Assembly: GCF_900104845.1 (NCBI RefSeq)
Contig: NZ_FNSR01000001.1
Location: 3,224,001-3,288,000 of the forward strand
Length of the DNA stretch: 64,000 nucleotides
DNA from: Paraburkholderia caballeronis
GTDB taxonomy: Bacteria; Pseudomonadota; Gammaproteobacteria; Burkholderiales; Burkholderiaceae
Direction: 5' to 3'
In this document: positions 55,906 through 64,000 of the stretch, in pieces
Layout of the letters: each line of letters opens with the position of its first letter
How positions within the stretch are numbered: the first letter of the stretch is position 1
Program-made: the position numbers and the translations under genes
The notes under the pieces: model-generated
What the model was told of the DNA's origin: nothing
The model's database searches: none
Seen by the model: the letters and a program-made list of their open reading frames with translations, nothing else

Positions 55906-56435
55906 GCTTTCTTCTCCTTGTTGCTCCGGATTGGACCGCCTCCCCCACCGCCGCACGGTCCGATGAACCGCGAGGCCGCGCCGGTTGGACGGCTTCGTTA
56001 CGACTACCGCGGACCGGCCCGCCCGGCCTCGACGGCGGGCGGCAACGGGCTGGTCAGGGTCTTTGACACGGCGTGCGAGAGGCAAGGAGGTCGCGCGGAG
56101 CGCGGCGCCGCTTCGAAACGTGAAGCGGCGGCAACGCGGCCCGTGCGCCGCTGCATGTTCCGCGTGCTGCGTGCCCGGTGACGGGCGCCCGTTTGTTGTG
56201 TGACGCTTCGGGTCGTTGATGCGCAGGATCGGCGCGCGGCGGCGACCCACAATTTAGCCTGGTCCGTCACGACGCGCAAAGGGTTTGGCGATGCCGCGCG
56301 GCGCGCGCGCCACGGTCGCCCGCCGGACCGCCGGACCGCCGCCGGGACGGCGATCTCATGTACCATCGACGGGCGCGCGGCGGCCCGCCCGCCTGCCGCG
56401 CCTTCCCCCGACCGCCCGAGGCCCACCCGCTCCCG
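55906..56435. other. Divergent intergenic region BON/TAXI
   Basis: About 530 GC-rich bases with no supported gene. Promoters for both flanking genes are expected, but no convincing hexamer pair was found on either strand. Confidence 0.5.
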
Positions 56436-57908
56436 ATGAAGTCCCGCTCCGGCCGCCGCGCCCCTCCCCGTCTCGTCGCGCGTTTCGTCGCGATTTCGTG
56501 GCGCGATCTCGCGGTGTCGTTCGGTCCGATCCTGCTCGTCAGCCTCGCCGCGATCTGGCTCGCGGTGCGGCTGATCCAGCCCGCGCCGCCGGGCACGCTG
56601 ACGATGAGCGCCGGCCCGAAGGGCAGCACGTTCTGGAACGCGGCCGAGCAGTATCGCGAGATCCTCGCGCGCAACGGCATCACCGTGAACGTGCTCGAAT
56701 CGGAAGGCTCCGCGCAGAACCTGCAGCGGCTCGCGGACCCGAACGGCAACGTCGACGTCGCGTTCGTGCAGGACGGCCTCGCCGGCAAGGTGCCGGACGG
56801 ACTCGTGTCGCTCGGCAGCGTCGCTTATGTGCCGCTCGCGGTGTTCTATCGCGGGCCGCTCGCGACGAAGCTGTCGCAGTTCGACGGCCAGCGGCTCGCG
56901 ATCGGCGGCGAGGGCAGCGGCACCCGCGAACTCGCGCAGATGCTGCTGAAGGCGAACGGCATCGCGCCGGGCGGCGCGACGAAGCTGCTGCCGCTGTCCG
57001 GCGACGCCGCCGCGCAGGCGCTGATCGACGGCAACATCGACGTCGCGTTCCTCGCCGGCGACTCCGCGCAGCCGCCGGTGATGGGCAAGCTGTACCGGAC
57101 GCCCGGCATCCGCTTCTTCGACTTCGTGCAGGCGGACGCCTATGCGCGGCGCTTCACGTTCCTGAACGCGATCACGCTGCCGATGGGCGCGTTCGACCTC
57201 GGCCGCAACATGCCGGCGACGACGATCCACATGATCGCGCCGACCGCCGAGCTGGTCGCGCGCGACTCGCTGCACCCGGCGCTGTCCGACCTGCTGATCG
57301 AGGCCGCGAAGGAAGTGCACGGCCGCGCGACGCTGCTGCAGCGAGCGGGCGAATTCCCCGCGCCGCGCACCCAGGATTTCCCGATCAGCGACGACGCCGC
57401 GCGCTACTACAAGTCCGGCAAGAGCTTCCTGTACCGCGTGCTGCCGTTCTGGCTCGCGAGCCTCGCGGACCGGATGATCGTGCTGCTCGTGCCGATCATC
57501 GTCGTGCTGATTCCGGGGCTGCGGCTCGTGCCGTCGCTGTATGCGTGGCGGGTAAAATCGCGGATCTATCGCTGGTACGGCTCGCTGATCGGCATCGAGC
57601 GGGCCGCGATGAGCGATACGTCGGCCGCCGAACGCGACGGGCTGTTGCGCCGGCTCGACGCGATCGAGGAAGCGGTGAACGCGATGAAGATGCCGCTCGC
57701 GTATGCGGATCAGTTCTACGTGCTGCGCGAGCATGTCGGCTTCGTGCGTTCGCGGCTCGCGGCCGTGCACGCGGCGCGGGCGGCGGACGACGGCGAGAAT
57801 GCGAAGCGGGACGACGAAGCGGATGAAGCTGACGAAGCGGGCAACGCGGACGACAGCGCCGAACCGCACGCGGCCGGCCCGGCGCCGGGCCGAACGCGCG
57901 ACGATTGA
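56436..57908 (+). CDS. TAXI-family TRAP-type solute receptor with membrane anchors
   Basis: A 490-residue protein. An N-terminal helix (~24-47, 'FGPILLVSLAAIWLAVRLI') anchors a TAXI-type binding domain: 'LTMSAGPKGSTFWNAAEQYREIL', then 'ESEGSAQNLQRLADPNGNVDVAFVQDG' (family block 'GSxxNLxxL...DxAFxQ'), 'RLAIGGEGSGTRELAQMLLKANG' and 'DVAFLAGD'. A second helix (~376-400, 'IVLLVPIIVVLIPGLRLV') is followed by a ~90-residue charged tail with an acidic low-complexity end. Soluble TAXI receptors lack that second half. No DctQM-like partner is adjacent, so a role in sensing rather than uptake is possible. Confidence 0.85.
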   Translation: MKSRSGRRAPPRLVARFVAISWRDLAVSFGPILLVSLAAIWLAVRLIQPAPPGTLTMSAGPKGSTFWNAAEQYREILARNGITVNVLESEGSAQNLQRLADPNGNVDVAFVQDGLAGKVPDGLVSLGSVAYVPLAVFYRGPLATKLSQFDGQRLAIGGEGSGTRELAQMLLKANGIAPGGATKLLPLSGDAAAQALIDGNIDVAFLAGDSAQPPVMGKLYRTPGIRFFDFVQADAYARRFTFLNAITLPMGAFDLGRNMPATTIHMIAPTAELVARDSLHPALSDLLIEAAKEVHGRATLLQRAGEFPAPRTQDFPISDDAARYYKSGKSFLYRVLPFWLASLADRMIVLLVPIIVVLIPGLRLVPSLYAWRVKSRIYRWYGSLIGIERAAMSDTSAAERDGLLRRLDAIEEAVNAMKMPLAYADQFYVLREHVGFVRSRLAAVHAARAADDGENAKRDDEADEADEAGNADDSAEPHAAGPAPGRTRDD

Positions 57909-58025
57909 CGGATCGAACCCATAAACGCGATCACAAACGCACCTTTCATCGCGTAACATCGGAACCCGTCGGACTGACCGCGCGCCGCGCGGTCCGCACA
58001 AATAAAGCAAACCGGGAGGAACAGC

Positions 58026-58679
58026 ATGATCAGCGGCATCGACACCAGCAAGCCGATGTGGTTTTACGACTTCGTGTCGCCGTTCTCGTACCTGCTGCTC
58101 GAACAACGCGAGAAGTGGCCCGCGATCGACTTCGTGCCGACGCCGGTGCTGCTCTCCGAGCTGTACCGCCACTGGGGGCAGACGAGTTCGTACAACATCC
58201 CGCCGAAGCGCGTGTTCACGTACCGGCACGCGCTCTTTCGCGCGGAGCAGCTCGGCATCCCGTTCAAGATGCCGCCCGCGCATCCGTTCGATTCGGTAAA
58301 GCCGATGCTGCTCGCGATCGCGTCCGGCGGCGACATCGCGTGCGTGCGCGAGATCTTCCGCTTCATCTGGCGCGAGGGCCGCGATCCGTCGAGCGACGAA
58401 GGGTTCGACGAACTGTGCGAGCGGGTCGGCATCACGCACGGCGCGTCGCTGATCGAGCAGGAAGTCGTGCGCGCGCAACTGCGCCGCTATACGTCCGATG
58501 CGACCGCGCTCGGCGTGTTCGGCGTGCCGACGTTCTGGATGAACCGGCAACTGTTCTGGGGCGAGGACGCGCTGCCGATGGTGCTGTACTGCGCGCGCAC
58601 TCCGCACTGGCTCGACTCGCGCGAGGTGAAGCGCATCAGCGCGCTGCCGTCCGGGCTCGCGAAGCCGTCCGCCGACTGA
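58026..58679 (+). CDS. 2-Hydroxychromene-2-carboxylate isomerase-like protein
   Basis: A 217-residue thioredoxin-fold (DsbA-like) protein. 'MWFYDFVSPFSYLLLEQ' holds the active-site Ser in place of the DsbA Cys, and 'LGVFGVPTFWMNRQLFWGEDAL' the cis-Pro and C-terminal block of NahD/HCCA isomerases. These use glutathione to isomerise naphthalene-derived intermediates, or act on related substrates. GGGAGGAACAGC sits before the ATG. It is followed by a lysR gene on the same strand, which may regulate it. Confidence 0.92.
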   Translation: MISGIDTSKPMWFYDFVSPFSYLLLEQREKWPAIDFVPTPVLLSELYRHWGQTSSYNIPPKRVFTYRHALFRAEQLGIPFKMPPAHPFDSVKPMLLAIASGGDIACVREIFRFIWREGRDPSSDEGFDELCERVGITHGASLIEQEVVRAQLRRYTSDATALGVFGVPTFWMNRQLFWGEDALPMVLYCARTPHWLDSREVKRISALPSGLAKPSAD

Positions 58680-58818
58680 CCGGCGGCGCGCAACGCGCAT
58701 CGTCACGGCCCGCGCGGCACGCTGATCCCCGCCATACCGCGCGCCCTATGGCGGCGCGGGTCCGTCCGGCCTATGGTTATGCCGTTATGCGTTATGCGGA
58801 CCCTTCCTTCGCGCCGAC

Positions 58819-59790
58819 ATGGACGACCACGCCGCCTCTCTCGACATCTGGCTCGTGCGCGTGCTGCGCACGCTGCTGGTCGAGCGCAGCGTCACGCAGA
58901 CCGCGCTGCGGCTGAACCAGACGCAGCCGGCGATCAGCACCGCGCTGCGGCGTCTGCGCGAGATCCTCGGCGACCCGATCCTCGTGCGCGGCAAGTCCGG
59001 CATGGTGCCGACCGAGTACGGCGAATCGCTGCTGCAACATGCGCAGCGCGTGCTGCGCGACGTCGATTTCGTCGCGACGCCGCACGGCGACTTCGACCCG
59101 GCGCGCTCGCGGCGCACGTTCCGCGTCGCCGCGCCGGACTATCTGAACGACTTCTTCATGCCAACGCTGATCGCGAGCTTTCGCGACGCCGCGCCAGCCG
59201 CGCGGCTCGAAATCCTGTCGCTCAGCCCGACGCTCGACCATCACGCGGCGCTCGACGCGGGCGAACTCGATCTCGTGATCGGCAACTGGCCGAAACCGGA
59301 GCCGCGCTTCGCGAAGAGCGACCTGTTCGCGGACACCGTCGTCTGCATGATGCGCGCGGACCATCCGCTCGCGCGGGAGCCGCTGACCCGCGACGCGTAT
59401 CTGAACGCGCCGCATCTCGCGCCGACGCGCTATAGCGGCGCGAAGGCAAGCGCGATCGACGTCGGGTTCGCGAAGGCCGGCGCGCAGCGGCGCGTGGTCG
59501 CGACGCTGCCATATTTCGGCCTCGTGCCGCAGGTGCTGCTGCAATCCGATCTGATCTTCACGACGACGCGCCGCTTCGCGACGCACTACGCGAACCTGCT
59601 GCCGCTCGCGGTCGTCGAGCCGCCGTTCGCGTTTCCGCGCATCCGCTGCTATCAGTTGTGGCATCCGCAGCCGGACCGTCCCGGCGACGTCGCGTGGCTG
59701 CGCGGGCTGTTCGCGGACGCGTCGCGCGCGCTGACCGCCGGCGGCGGCCGGCGCGGCGCGGGGCGCCACGGCGCGGCCTGGAACCGGTAG
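58819..59790 (+). CDS. LysR-family transcriptional regulator
   Basis: A 323-residue LysR protein. The N-terminal helix-turn-helix is at ~10-65 ('RTLLVERSVTQTALRLNQTQ', 'TALRRLREILGDPILVRGKS') and the co-inducer domain follows ('RTFRVAAPDYLNDFFMPTLI', 'LDLVIGNWPKPE'). The type resembles NodD/NahR-group regulators of aromatic degradation. The chain ends in an Arg/Gly-rich tail ('GGGRRGAGRHGAAWNR') that overlaps antisense with the beta-barrel gene extension. It probably responds to an aromatic acid. Confidence 0.94.
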   Translation: MDDHAASLDIWLVRVLRTLLVERSVTQTALRLNQTQPAISTALRRLREILGDPILVRGKSGMVPTEYGESLLQHAQRVLRDVDFVATPHGDFDPARSRRTFRVAAPDYLNDFFMPTLIASFRDAAPAARLEILSLSPTLDHHAALDAGELDLVIGNWPKPEPRFAKSDLFADTVVCMMRADHPLAREPLTRDAYLNAPHLAPTRYSGAKASAIDVGFAKAGAQRRVVATLPYFGLVPQVLLQSDLIFTTTRRFATHYANLLPLAVVEPPFAFPRIRCYQLWHPQPDRPGDVAWLRGLFADASRALTAGGGRRGAGRHGAAWNR

Positions 59791-60791
59791 CCGAAGCCGC
59801 CGAGAAAAACGTCGCTGTCCTTGTCGTAGGGGGTCATCACGCGGTGCCATGCGACGCGCGCGAACCAGTGGCGGCTCAGGTTGTACGCGGCCGTCATCGT
59901 GAACAGCAGCGACACCGGGCGGCCATTGCCGGATGGCGTGTCGCGCCCGACCGCGTAATACGGCCCCGCGCCGACGCCGAGGCTCAGCCGGTCGTCCGCG
60001 AAACCGCGCCGCAGCCACAGTTGCCCGGCGACGCCGCGCCGCTTGCTGAGCGAGGTCGAACCTTCGTCGAGCCAGCTCAGCGTCGCGTCGAAGTAGCGGT
60101 TCAGGCCGTGCCGGTATTCGACGGACCATGCGAACGCACTCGGCGTGCCGCGGTTGTTCACCGTCGCCAGCCCGACCAGCGCGGCCAACTGGTCGCCGGA
60201 CGGCACGCTGGCCGCGGTGCCGCCCGCGAGCGGGCCGCGTCCGCGCGGCGCATCGAGCTGATAGCCGATCCCGAACATCAGCGACGTGCTGTCGAAGCTG
60301 CTCGCGGCGACCACCTGGTTCAACCGTAGCTGGTAGAACACGCGGCTTGCCGTGTACCACGTCGCCGCGACGCTCATCAGCGCACCCCAGCCGTGGTCGT
60401 CGCGATAACCGCCGGACGTCGTGTTGAAGAAGCCGTACGGCCCGATGCCGGCGGCAATCGACAGCCTGCGGTCGAAGAACTGCGCGCGCCGCCAGTACTG
60501 GAACGCGAGGCCGTCGCGATGGTTGTCGCGCACCGCGCCTTCGTTGATCCATTCGAACGCGAGCGCATCGTGTTCAGTCAGCGCGTGCTGATACTCGACA
60601 CCCCACGCCCTGACCCAATGCGATTCGTCGTGCGCATGCAGCGGCCCCATGAACAGCGCCACTTCCTGCGCGCAGGCCGGCCCCGCGACCGGGGCGACGG
60701 CCGCGAACGTCACGCACGTCAGCAGGCGCGCCACTGCGACGACTGGTTTCAACAGGCAGATCCTCCGTGCATCTCGCGCGAACGGCCGCAT
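59652..60791 (-). CDS. Outer-membrane beta-barrel protein with internal duplication and C-terminal extension
   Basis: A 379-residue secreted protein; a ~41-residue signal region ends 'GPACAQ'. Two homologous halves follow, ~60-180 and ~220-337. Matched blocks are 'WGVEYQHALT' / 'WSVEYRHGLN', 'INEG' / 'LDEG', 'LSIAAGIGPYGFF' / 'LSLGVGAGPYYAV', and 'MFGIGYQLD' / 'LGGFGYRF'. The second half ends in Phe337, typical of Bam-inserted barrels, but the frame continues for 42 Arg/Pro-rich residues antisense to the end of lysR. The next codon after Phe337 is CAG, one transition from TAG. The fold is vaguely like PagL/OmpW barrels; function unknown. Confidence 0.8.
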   Translation of the reverse strand: MRPFARDARRICLLKPVVAVARLLTCVTFAAVAPVAGPACAQEVALFMGPLHAHDESHWVRAWGVEYQHALTEHDALAFEWINEGAVRDNHRDGLAFQYWRRAQFFDRRLSIAAGIGPYGFFNTTSGGYRDDHGWGALMSVAATWYTASRVFYQLRLNQVVAASSFDSTSLMFGIGYQLDAPRGRGPLAGGTAASVPSGDQLAALVGLATVNNRGTPSAFAWSVEYRHGLNRYFDATLSWLDEGSTSLSKRRGVAGQLWLRRGFADDRLSLGVGAGPYYAVGRDTPSGNGRPVSLLFTMTAAYNLSRHWFARVAWHRVMTPYDKDSDVFLGGFGYRFQAAPWRPAPRRPPPAVSARDASANSPRSHATSPGRSGCGCHN

Positions 60792-60946
60792 GAAGGCACG
60801 GAAGCAACGAGGACAAAGAAGCCTGCAGGGTAATCAACGTTTCCGCGTCGATGCCGTGAACGCCGTGCGGCACGTTGAACCGGATGACGATTTGGCACGG
60901 ATTGCGCGGATTGCGCGGGCGATGCGGCGCGAACCGCCGCCGCGGG

Positions 60947-61513
60947 TCAGCGCATCACCGCCTCGGGCTGCGCCGCGCGTACCGCGGCGGTGCGGACCTG
61001 CATCAGTTGCGCGGCGACCGCGAGCGCGATCGACGCGGGCGCCTTGTCCACGATGCCCGGCACGCCGATCGGGCAGACGATCTCCGTCAGCCGCGCCGGT
61101 TCGACGCCGCGCGCGACGAGCCGGCGCTCGAACTTCACGCGCTTCGTCTGCGAGCCGATCAGCCCGAACCACGACACGTCGCGGCGGCGCATGATCCGCT
61201 CGGTCAACTCGAAATCGAGCGCATGGTTGTGCGTCATCACGAGGAAATACGCGCCGGGCGGCGCGCGGTCGACGAGCGCGGCCGGCGTGTCGGTCGCCTC
61301 GACCTGCACGTTCGCGGGCGTCTCGTCCGGAAAGAGTTCGTCGCGCTCGTCCACCCACTGCACGACGCACGGCAACGTGCCGAGCAGCCGCGCGAGCGCA
61401 TGGCCGACGTGACCCGCGCCGAACAGCACGACGTGCATCGGCGCAGCCTGCGGCGCGCCGGTCACGCGCCGCCCGATCACCGGTCCCGTCGATGGGGGTT
61501 CCATCGCCTGCAT
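60947..61513 (-). CDS. xdhC: Xanthine dehydrogenase accessory protein XdhC, N-terminally truncated
   Basis: Only 188 residues, against ~300 or more for complete XdhC. The C-terminal Rossmann domain is intact: 'HVVLFGAGHVGHALARLLG', 'FLVMTHNHALDFELTERIM', 'WFGLIGSQTKRVKFERRL' and 'PIGVPGIVDKAPASIALAVAAQL'. The N-terminal XdhC/CoxI domain with its conserved Cys-Gly-Gly-Gly motif is missing, and there is no room for it because xdhB stops at 61530, 17 bases upstream. It starts 'MQAMEPPSTGP', as if a start had been joined to the middle of the gene. XdhC inserts sulfurated molybdenum cofactor into XdhB; this version may not work. Confidence 0.88.
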   Translation of the reverse strand: MQAMEPPSTGPVIGRRVTGAPQAAPMHVVLFGAGHVGHALARLLGTLPCVVQWVDERDELFPDETPANVQVEATDTPAALVDRAPPGAYFLVMTHNHALDFELTERIMRRRDVSWFGLIGSQTKRVKFERRLVARGVEPARLTEIVCPIGVPGIVDKAPASIALAVAAQLMQVRTAAVRAAQPEAVMR

Positions 61514-61529
61514 TGCCGCGCTCCTCGCT

Positions 61530-63887
61530 TCAACCCGGCGCCGCCGCGGCGCGCACCGCGCGCACGCTGCGCAGGATTTCCTCGGCGGTCGCCGGCCCGT
61601 TCAGCGGCGGATTCACGCGATAGTCGGCGACGCTCGCCACCGCGTCGCGGATCGCGAAGAACACCGAGAACGGCAGCAGCAGCGGCGGCTCGCCCACCGC
61701 CTTCGAACGGTGGATGCTGTCCTCCGCGTTGCGGTTCTCGTAGAGCCTCACGCGGAAGTCGGCCGGCATGTCGTTGACGGTCGGGATCTTGTACGTGGAC
61801 GGCGCGTGCGTCATCAGACGGCCGTCCTTGTTCCACCACAGTTCCTCGGTCGTGAGCCAGCCCATGCCCTGCACGAACGCGCCTTCGACCTGGCCCACGT
61901 CGAGCGCCGGGTTCAACGACGCGCCGACGTCGTGCAGCGCGTCCGCGCGCAGCACGCGCATCTCGCCGGTCAGCGTGTCGATCACGACTTCGGAGACCGC
62001 CGCGCCGTATGAGTAGTAGTGAAACGGCCGGCCTTGCAGCGCCGCCTGGTTCCAGTGCAGCTTCGGCGTCGCGTAGAAGCCGTCCGACCACAACTGCACC
62101 CGCGCCAGATACGCTTTTGCGACGACCTCGCCGAACGGCACCGCATTGCCGCCGACGATCACGCTGTCGTGCGCGAAACGCACGTCCGATGCGCTGACGC
62201 CGTCATCGCCCCACGTGCTCGCGGCGAACGCCGCGAGCCGCTCGCGCAGTTGCCGCGCCGCGTCCTGCGCGGCCTTGCCGTTCAGGTCCGAGCCGGTCGA
62301 CGCGGCGGTCGCGGACGTGTTCGCGACCTTGCTCGTGTCGGTCGCGCTGACCCGCACGCGCGCGAAGTCGATCCCGAGTTCGTGCGCGACGACCTGCGCG
62401 ACCTTCGTGTTCAGCCCCTGGCCCATCTCGGTGCCGCCGTGGTTCACGAGCACCGAGCCGTCGGTGTAGATGTGGACGAGCGCGCCCGCCTGGTTGAAGT
62501 GCGTGACGTTGAACGCAATGCCGAACTTCACCGGCGTCAGCGCGATGCCCTTCTTCAGCACGTCGTTGTTCGCGTTGAACGCGCGGATGGCGGCGCGCCG
62601 CGCGCGATAACCGCTCGTCGTCTCCAGTTCGGCGATCAGCTCGTGCAGCACGTTGTCGTCGATCGCCTGCCCGTACGGCGTCACGTTGTCGTCGGTCTTG
62701 CCGTACAGGTTGCGGCGGCGCACGTCGAGCGGATCGAGGCCGAGCGTGCGCGCAATGTCGTCGATGATGTACTCGATCGCGAACGCGCCCTGCGGGCCGC
62801 CGAAGCCGCGAAACGCGGTGTTCGACTGCGTGTTGGTCTTGCCGCAATGGCCCGCGATCGACACGTCCTTCAGCCAGTACGCGTTGTCGAAGTGACACAC
62901 GGCGCGCGTCATCACCGGGCCGGACAGGTCCGCGGAGAAACCGCAGCGCGACGTCATGTCGACGGCTACGCCGTCGATCGCGCCGTCGTCGCCGTAACCG
63001 ACCTCGTAGGTGTAGTGGAAGTCGTGCCGCTTGCCGGTGATCGTCATGTCGTCGTCGCGGTCGGGCCGCAGTTTCACCGGACACAGCAGCTTCCACGCGG
63101 CGAGCGCCGCGCAGCACGCGAACAGACCGGACTGCGATTCCTTGCCGCCGAAACCGCCGCCCATCCGCCGGCATTCGACCAGCACGTTGTGCGACGCGAC
63201 GCCGAGCACGTGCGCGACCAGATGCTGCATCTCGCTCGGGTGCTGCGTCGAGCACCACACGTGCATGCCGTCGTCGTCCTTCGGCACCGCGTAGGCGATC
63301 TGCCCTTCCAGATAGAACTGCTCCTGGCCGCCGAGCGTCATCTCGCCGGCCGCGCGATGCGGCGCGCGCGCGAGACGCGCGGCCGCGTCGCCGCGCGCGA
63401 GCTTCAGCGGCGGGATCACGTACTGTTCGGCCGCGCGCGCCTGCTGCGCGGTGAGCACGGCGGGCAGCTCCTCGTAGACGACTTCCGCGCGGCGCGCGGC
63501 GCGCCGCGCCGTTTCGTGCGACGTCGCGACGACGATGAACATCGGCTGGCCGACGTACTGCACGAGACCGTCCGCGAGCACCGGGTCGTCGTGGACGATC
63601 GGCCCGCAGTCGTTGGTGCCGGGAATGTCGCTGGCCGTCAGCACCGCGACGACGCCGGGCGTCGCGTGGACCTTGTCGAGCCCGAGCGACACGAGCCGCG
63701 CGTGCGCCTTCGACGACAGCCCGAGCGCCGCGTGCAGCGTGCCGGCGACGACCGGAATGTCGTCGGTGTAGGTCGCGCGGCCGCTTACGTGCAGATGCGC
63801 GGATTCGTGCGGGCGCGACACGTGCACCTGCGCGAACGCCTCGCGCTGCTGCGCGTCCTCGATGAACGGTTCGACCTGCTGGTTCAT
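61530..63887 (-). CDS. xdhB: Xanthine dehydrogenase molybdopterin-binding subunit XdhB
   Basis: A 785-residue large subunit that hydroxylates hypoxanthine and xanthine. 'ECRRMGGGFGGKESQ', 'NTAFRGFGGPQGAFAIEYI', 'VNHGGTEMGQGLNTKVAQV' and 'RSKAVGEPPLLLP' (with the conserved Glu after VG) are the Mo-cofactor motifs in normal order. Length is normal and the C-terminus ends 'AEEILRSVRAVRA' as in relatives, so this gene is intact. It lies between xdhA and xdhC. Confidence 0.97.
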   Translation of the reverse strand: MNQQVEPFIEDAQQREAFAQVHVSRPHESAHLHVSGRATYTDDIPVVAGTLHAALGLSSKAHARLVSLGLDKVHATPGVVAVLTASDIPGTNDCGPIVHDDPVLADGLVQYVGQPMFIVVATSHETARRAARRAEVVYEELPAVLTAQQARAAEQYVIPPLKLARGDAAARLARAPHRAAGEMTLGGQEQFYLEGQIAYAVPKDDDGMHVWCSTQHPSEMQHLVAHVLGVASHNVLVECRRMGGGFGGKESQSGLFACCAALAAWKLLCPVKLRPDRDDDMTITGKRHDFHYTYEVGYGDDGAIDGVAVDMTSRCGFSADLSGPVMTRAVCHFDNAYWLKDVSIAGHCGKTNTQSNTAFRGFGGPQGAFAIEYIIDDIARTLGLDPLDVRRRNLYGKTDDNVTPYGQAIDDNVLHELIAELETTSGYRARRAAIRAFNANNDVLKKGIALTPVKFGIAFNVTHFNQAGALVHIYTDGSVLVNHGGTEMGQGLNTKVAQVVAHELGIDFARVRVSATDTSKVANTSATAASTGSDLNGKAAQDAARQLRERLAAFAASTWGDDGVSASDVRFAHDSVIVGGNAVPFGEVVAKAYLARVQLWSDGFYATPKLHWNQAALQGRPFHYYSYGAAVSEVVIDTLTGEMRVLRADALHDVGASLNPALDVGQVEGAFVQGMGWLTTEELWWNKDGRLMTHAPSTYKIPTVNDMPADFRVRLYENRNAEDSIHRSKAVGEPPLLLPFSVFFAIRDAVASVADYRVNPPLNGPATAEEILRSVRAVRAAAAPG

Positions 63888-63924
63888 GACGTTGCTCTCC
63901 GGTTCTTTCGTTGCGGCGTGCGGC

Positions 63925-64000
63925 TCATGCGGCGGCGTCCTCGATGCCGGTCTCGGCCTGCACCGCGCGCACGTCGAGCGCGGCCTTCGGCAGCGGATCG
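63925..64000 (-). CDS. xdhA: Xanthine dehydrogenase small subunit XdhA, C-terminal end (truncated by window edge)
   Basis: Only the last ~24 codons are visible, reading 'DPLPKAALDVRAVQAETGIE' and then 'DAAA' before TGA at 63927-63925. The stop lies 38 bases before the xdhB start on the same strand. The call rests on position and on the acidic XdhA-like tail, not on motifs. Confidence 0.7.
   Translation of the reverse strand, partial: DPLPKAALDVRAVQAETGIEDAAA

Noticed and set aside
56004..58706. 900-codon minus-strand open frame opposite the TAXI and isomerase genes
   Set aside because: Low-complexity Arg-rich translation with no motif; both plus-strand genes beneath it have clear family signatures.

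Overview
The window reads as a chromosomal segment of a GC-rich betaproteobacterium, most likely Burkholderia sensu lato (Burkholderia, Paraburkholderia, Trinickia or a close relative). The reasons are a Burkholderia-type ABC-transporter O-antigen cluster placed beside apaH (rmlBACD, wzm, wzt, wbiG/H/I-like genes), the order yqgE-ruvX-pyrR-pyrB-pyrC', rubredoxin-thiD-groESL, an OpcP/OmpC-like porin, and an xdhABC cluster. This assignment is inference from gene content, not from a search. No rRNA, tRNA, CRISPR array, transposase or phage gene was recognised.

Region 1 (1-21.9 kb) is an O-antigen locus. It holds a partial glycosyltransferase and galE on the plus strand, a plus-strand methyltransferase with a C-terminal coiled coil, and then a long minus-strand set read from 21.9 kb down to 3.0 kb: rmlB-rmlA-rmlC-rmlD (dTDP-L-rhamnose), a rhamnosyltransferase-like GT2, wzm-wzt (export), a 1217-residue methyltransferase/coiled-coil/double-GT protein, a tandem GT2 protein, a DUF2142 membrane protein, another GT2, and wbiG-wbiH-wbiI (initiating sugar-1-P transferase with 4,6-dehydratase and reductase). 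A plus-strand gtrA-like gene interrupts the minus-strand series. Many minus-strand genes overlap by a few bases.

Region 2 (22-36 kb) is housekeeping: apaH, a 2-oxoglutarate/Fe(II) oxygenase, a plsC-like acyltransferase, a pyrimidine operon (yqgE, ruvX, pyrR, pyrB and a dihydroorotase-like gene that lacks the catalytic HxH), a long uncharacterised alpha-helical protein, rubredoxin, thiD, groESL with a perfect CIRCE and a sigma-32-like promoter, and a porin with a strong terminator.

Region 3 (36-40.5 kb) is a small AT-richer-flanked glycan module: a methyltransferase-glycosyltransferase fusion followed by a coiled-coil/GT2/GT-B protein, far from the main O-antigen operon. Region 4 (40.6-47.6 kb) is mixed: a Cds1-like PLP enzyme, a GntR regulator, a WecA/MraY-type transferase, an entericidin-like lipoprotein, a frameshifted FMN-binding (PNPOx-like) pseudogene, a host-attachment-family protein, a XapX protein, a quinone oxidoreductase and an AraC regulator.

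Region 5 (47.8-52 kb) is a sulfide/persulfide detoxification module: a persulfide-dioxygenase-like MBL enzyme diverging from a BigR/SqrR-like ArsR repressor, then a DUF442-sulfide:quinone-oxidoreductase fusion and a TauE/SafE exporter. The two divergent promoters are near-consensus and interlocked over one AT-rich semi-palindrome. Region 6 (52-64 kb) carries CopC-, RarD-, TauE-, BON- and orphan TAXI-type genes, a hydroxychromene-carboxylate isomerase with a LysR regulator, an internally duplicated beta-barrel whose reading frame runs past its natural-looking C-terminal Phe into lysR antisense, and xdhC (N-terminally truncated), xdhB and the end of xdhA.
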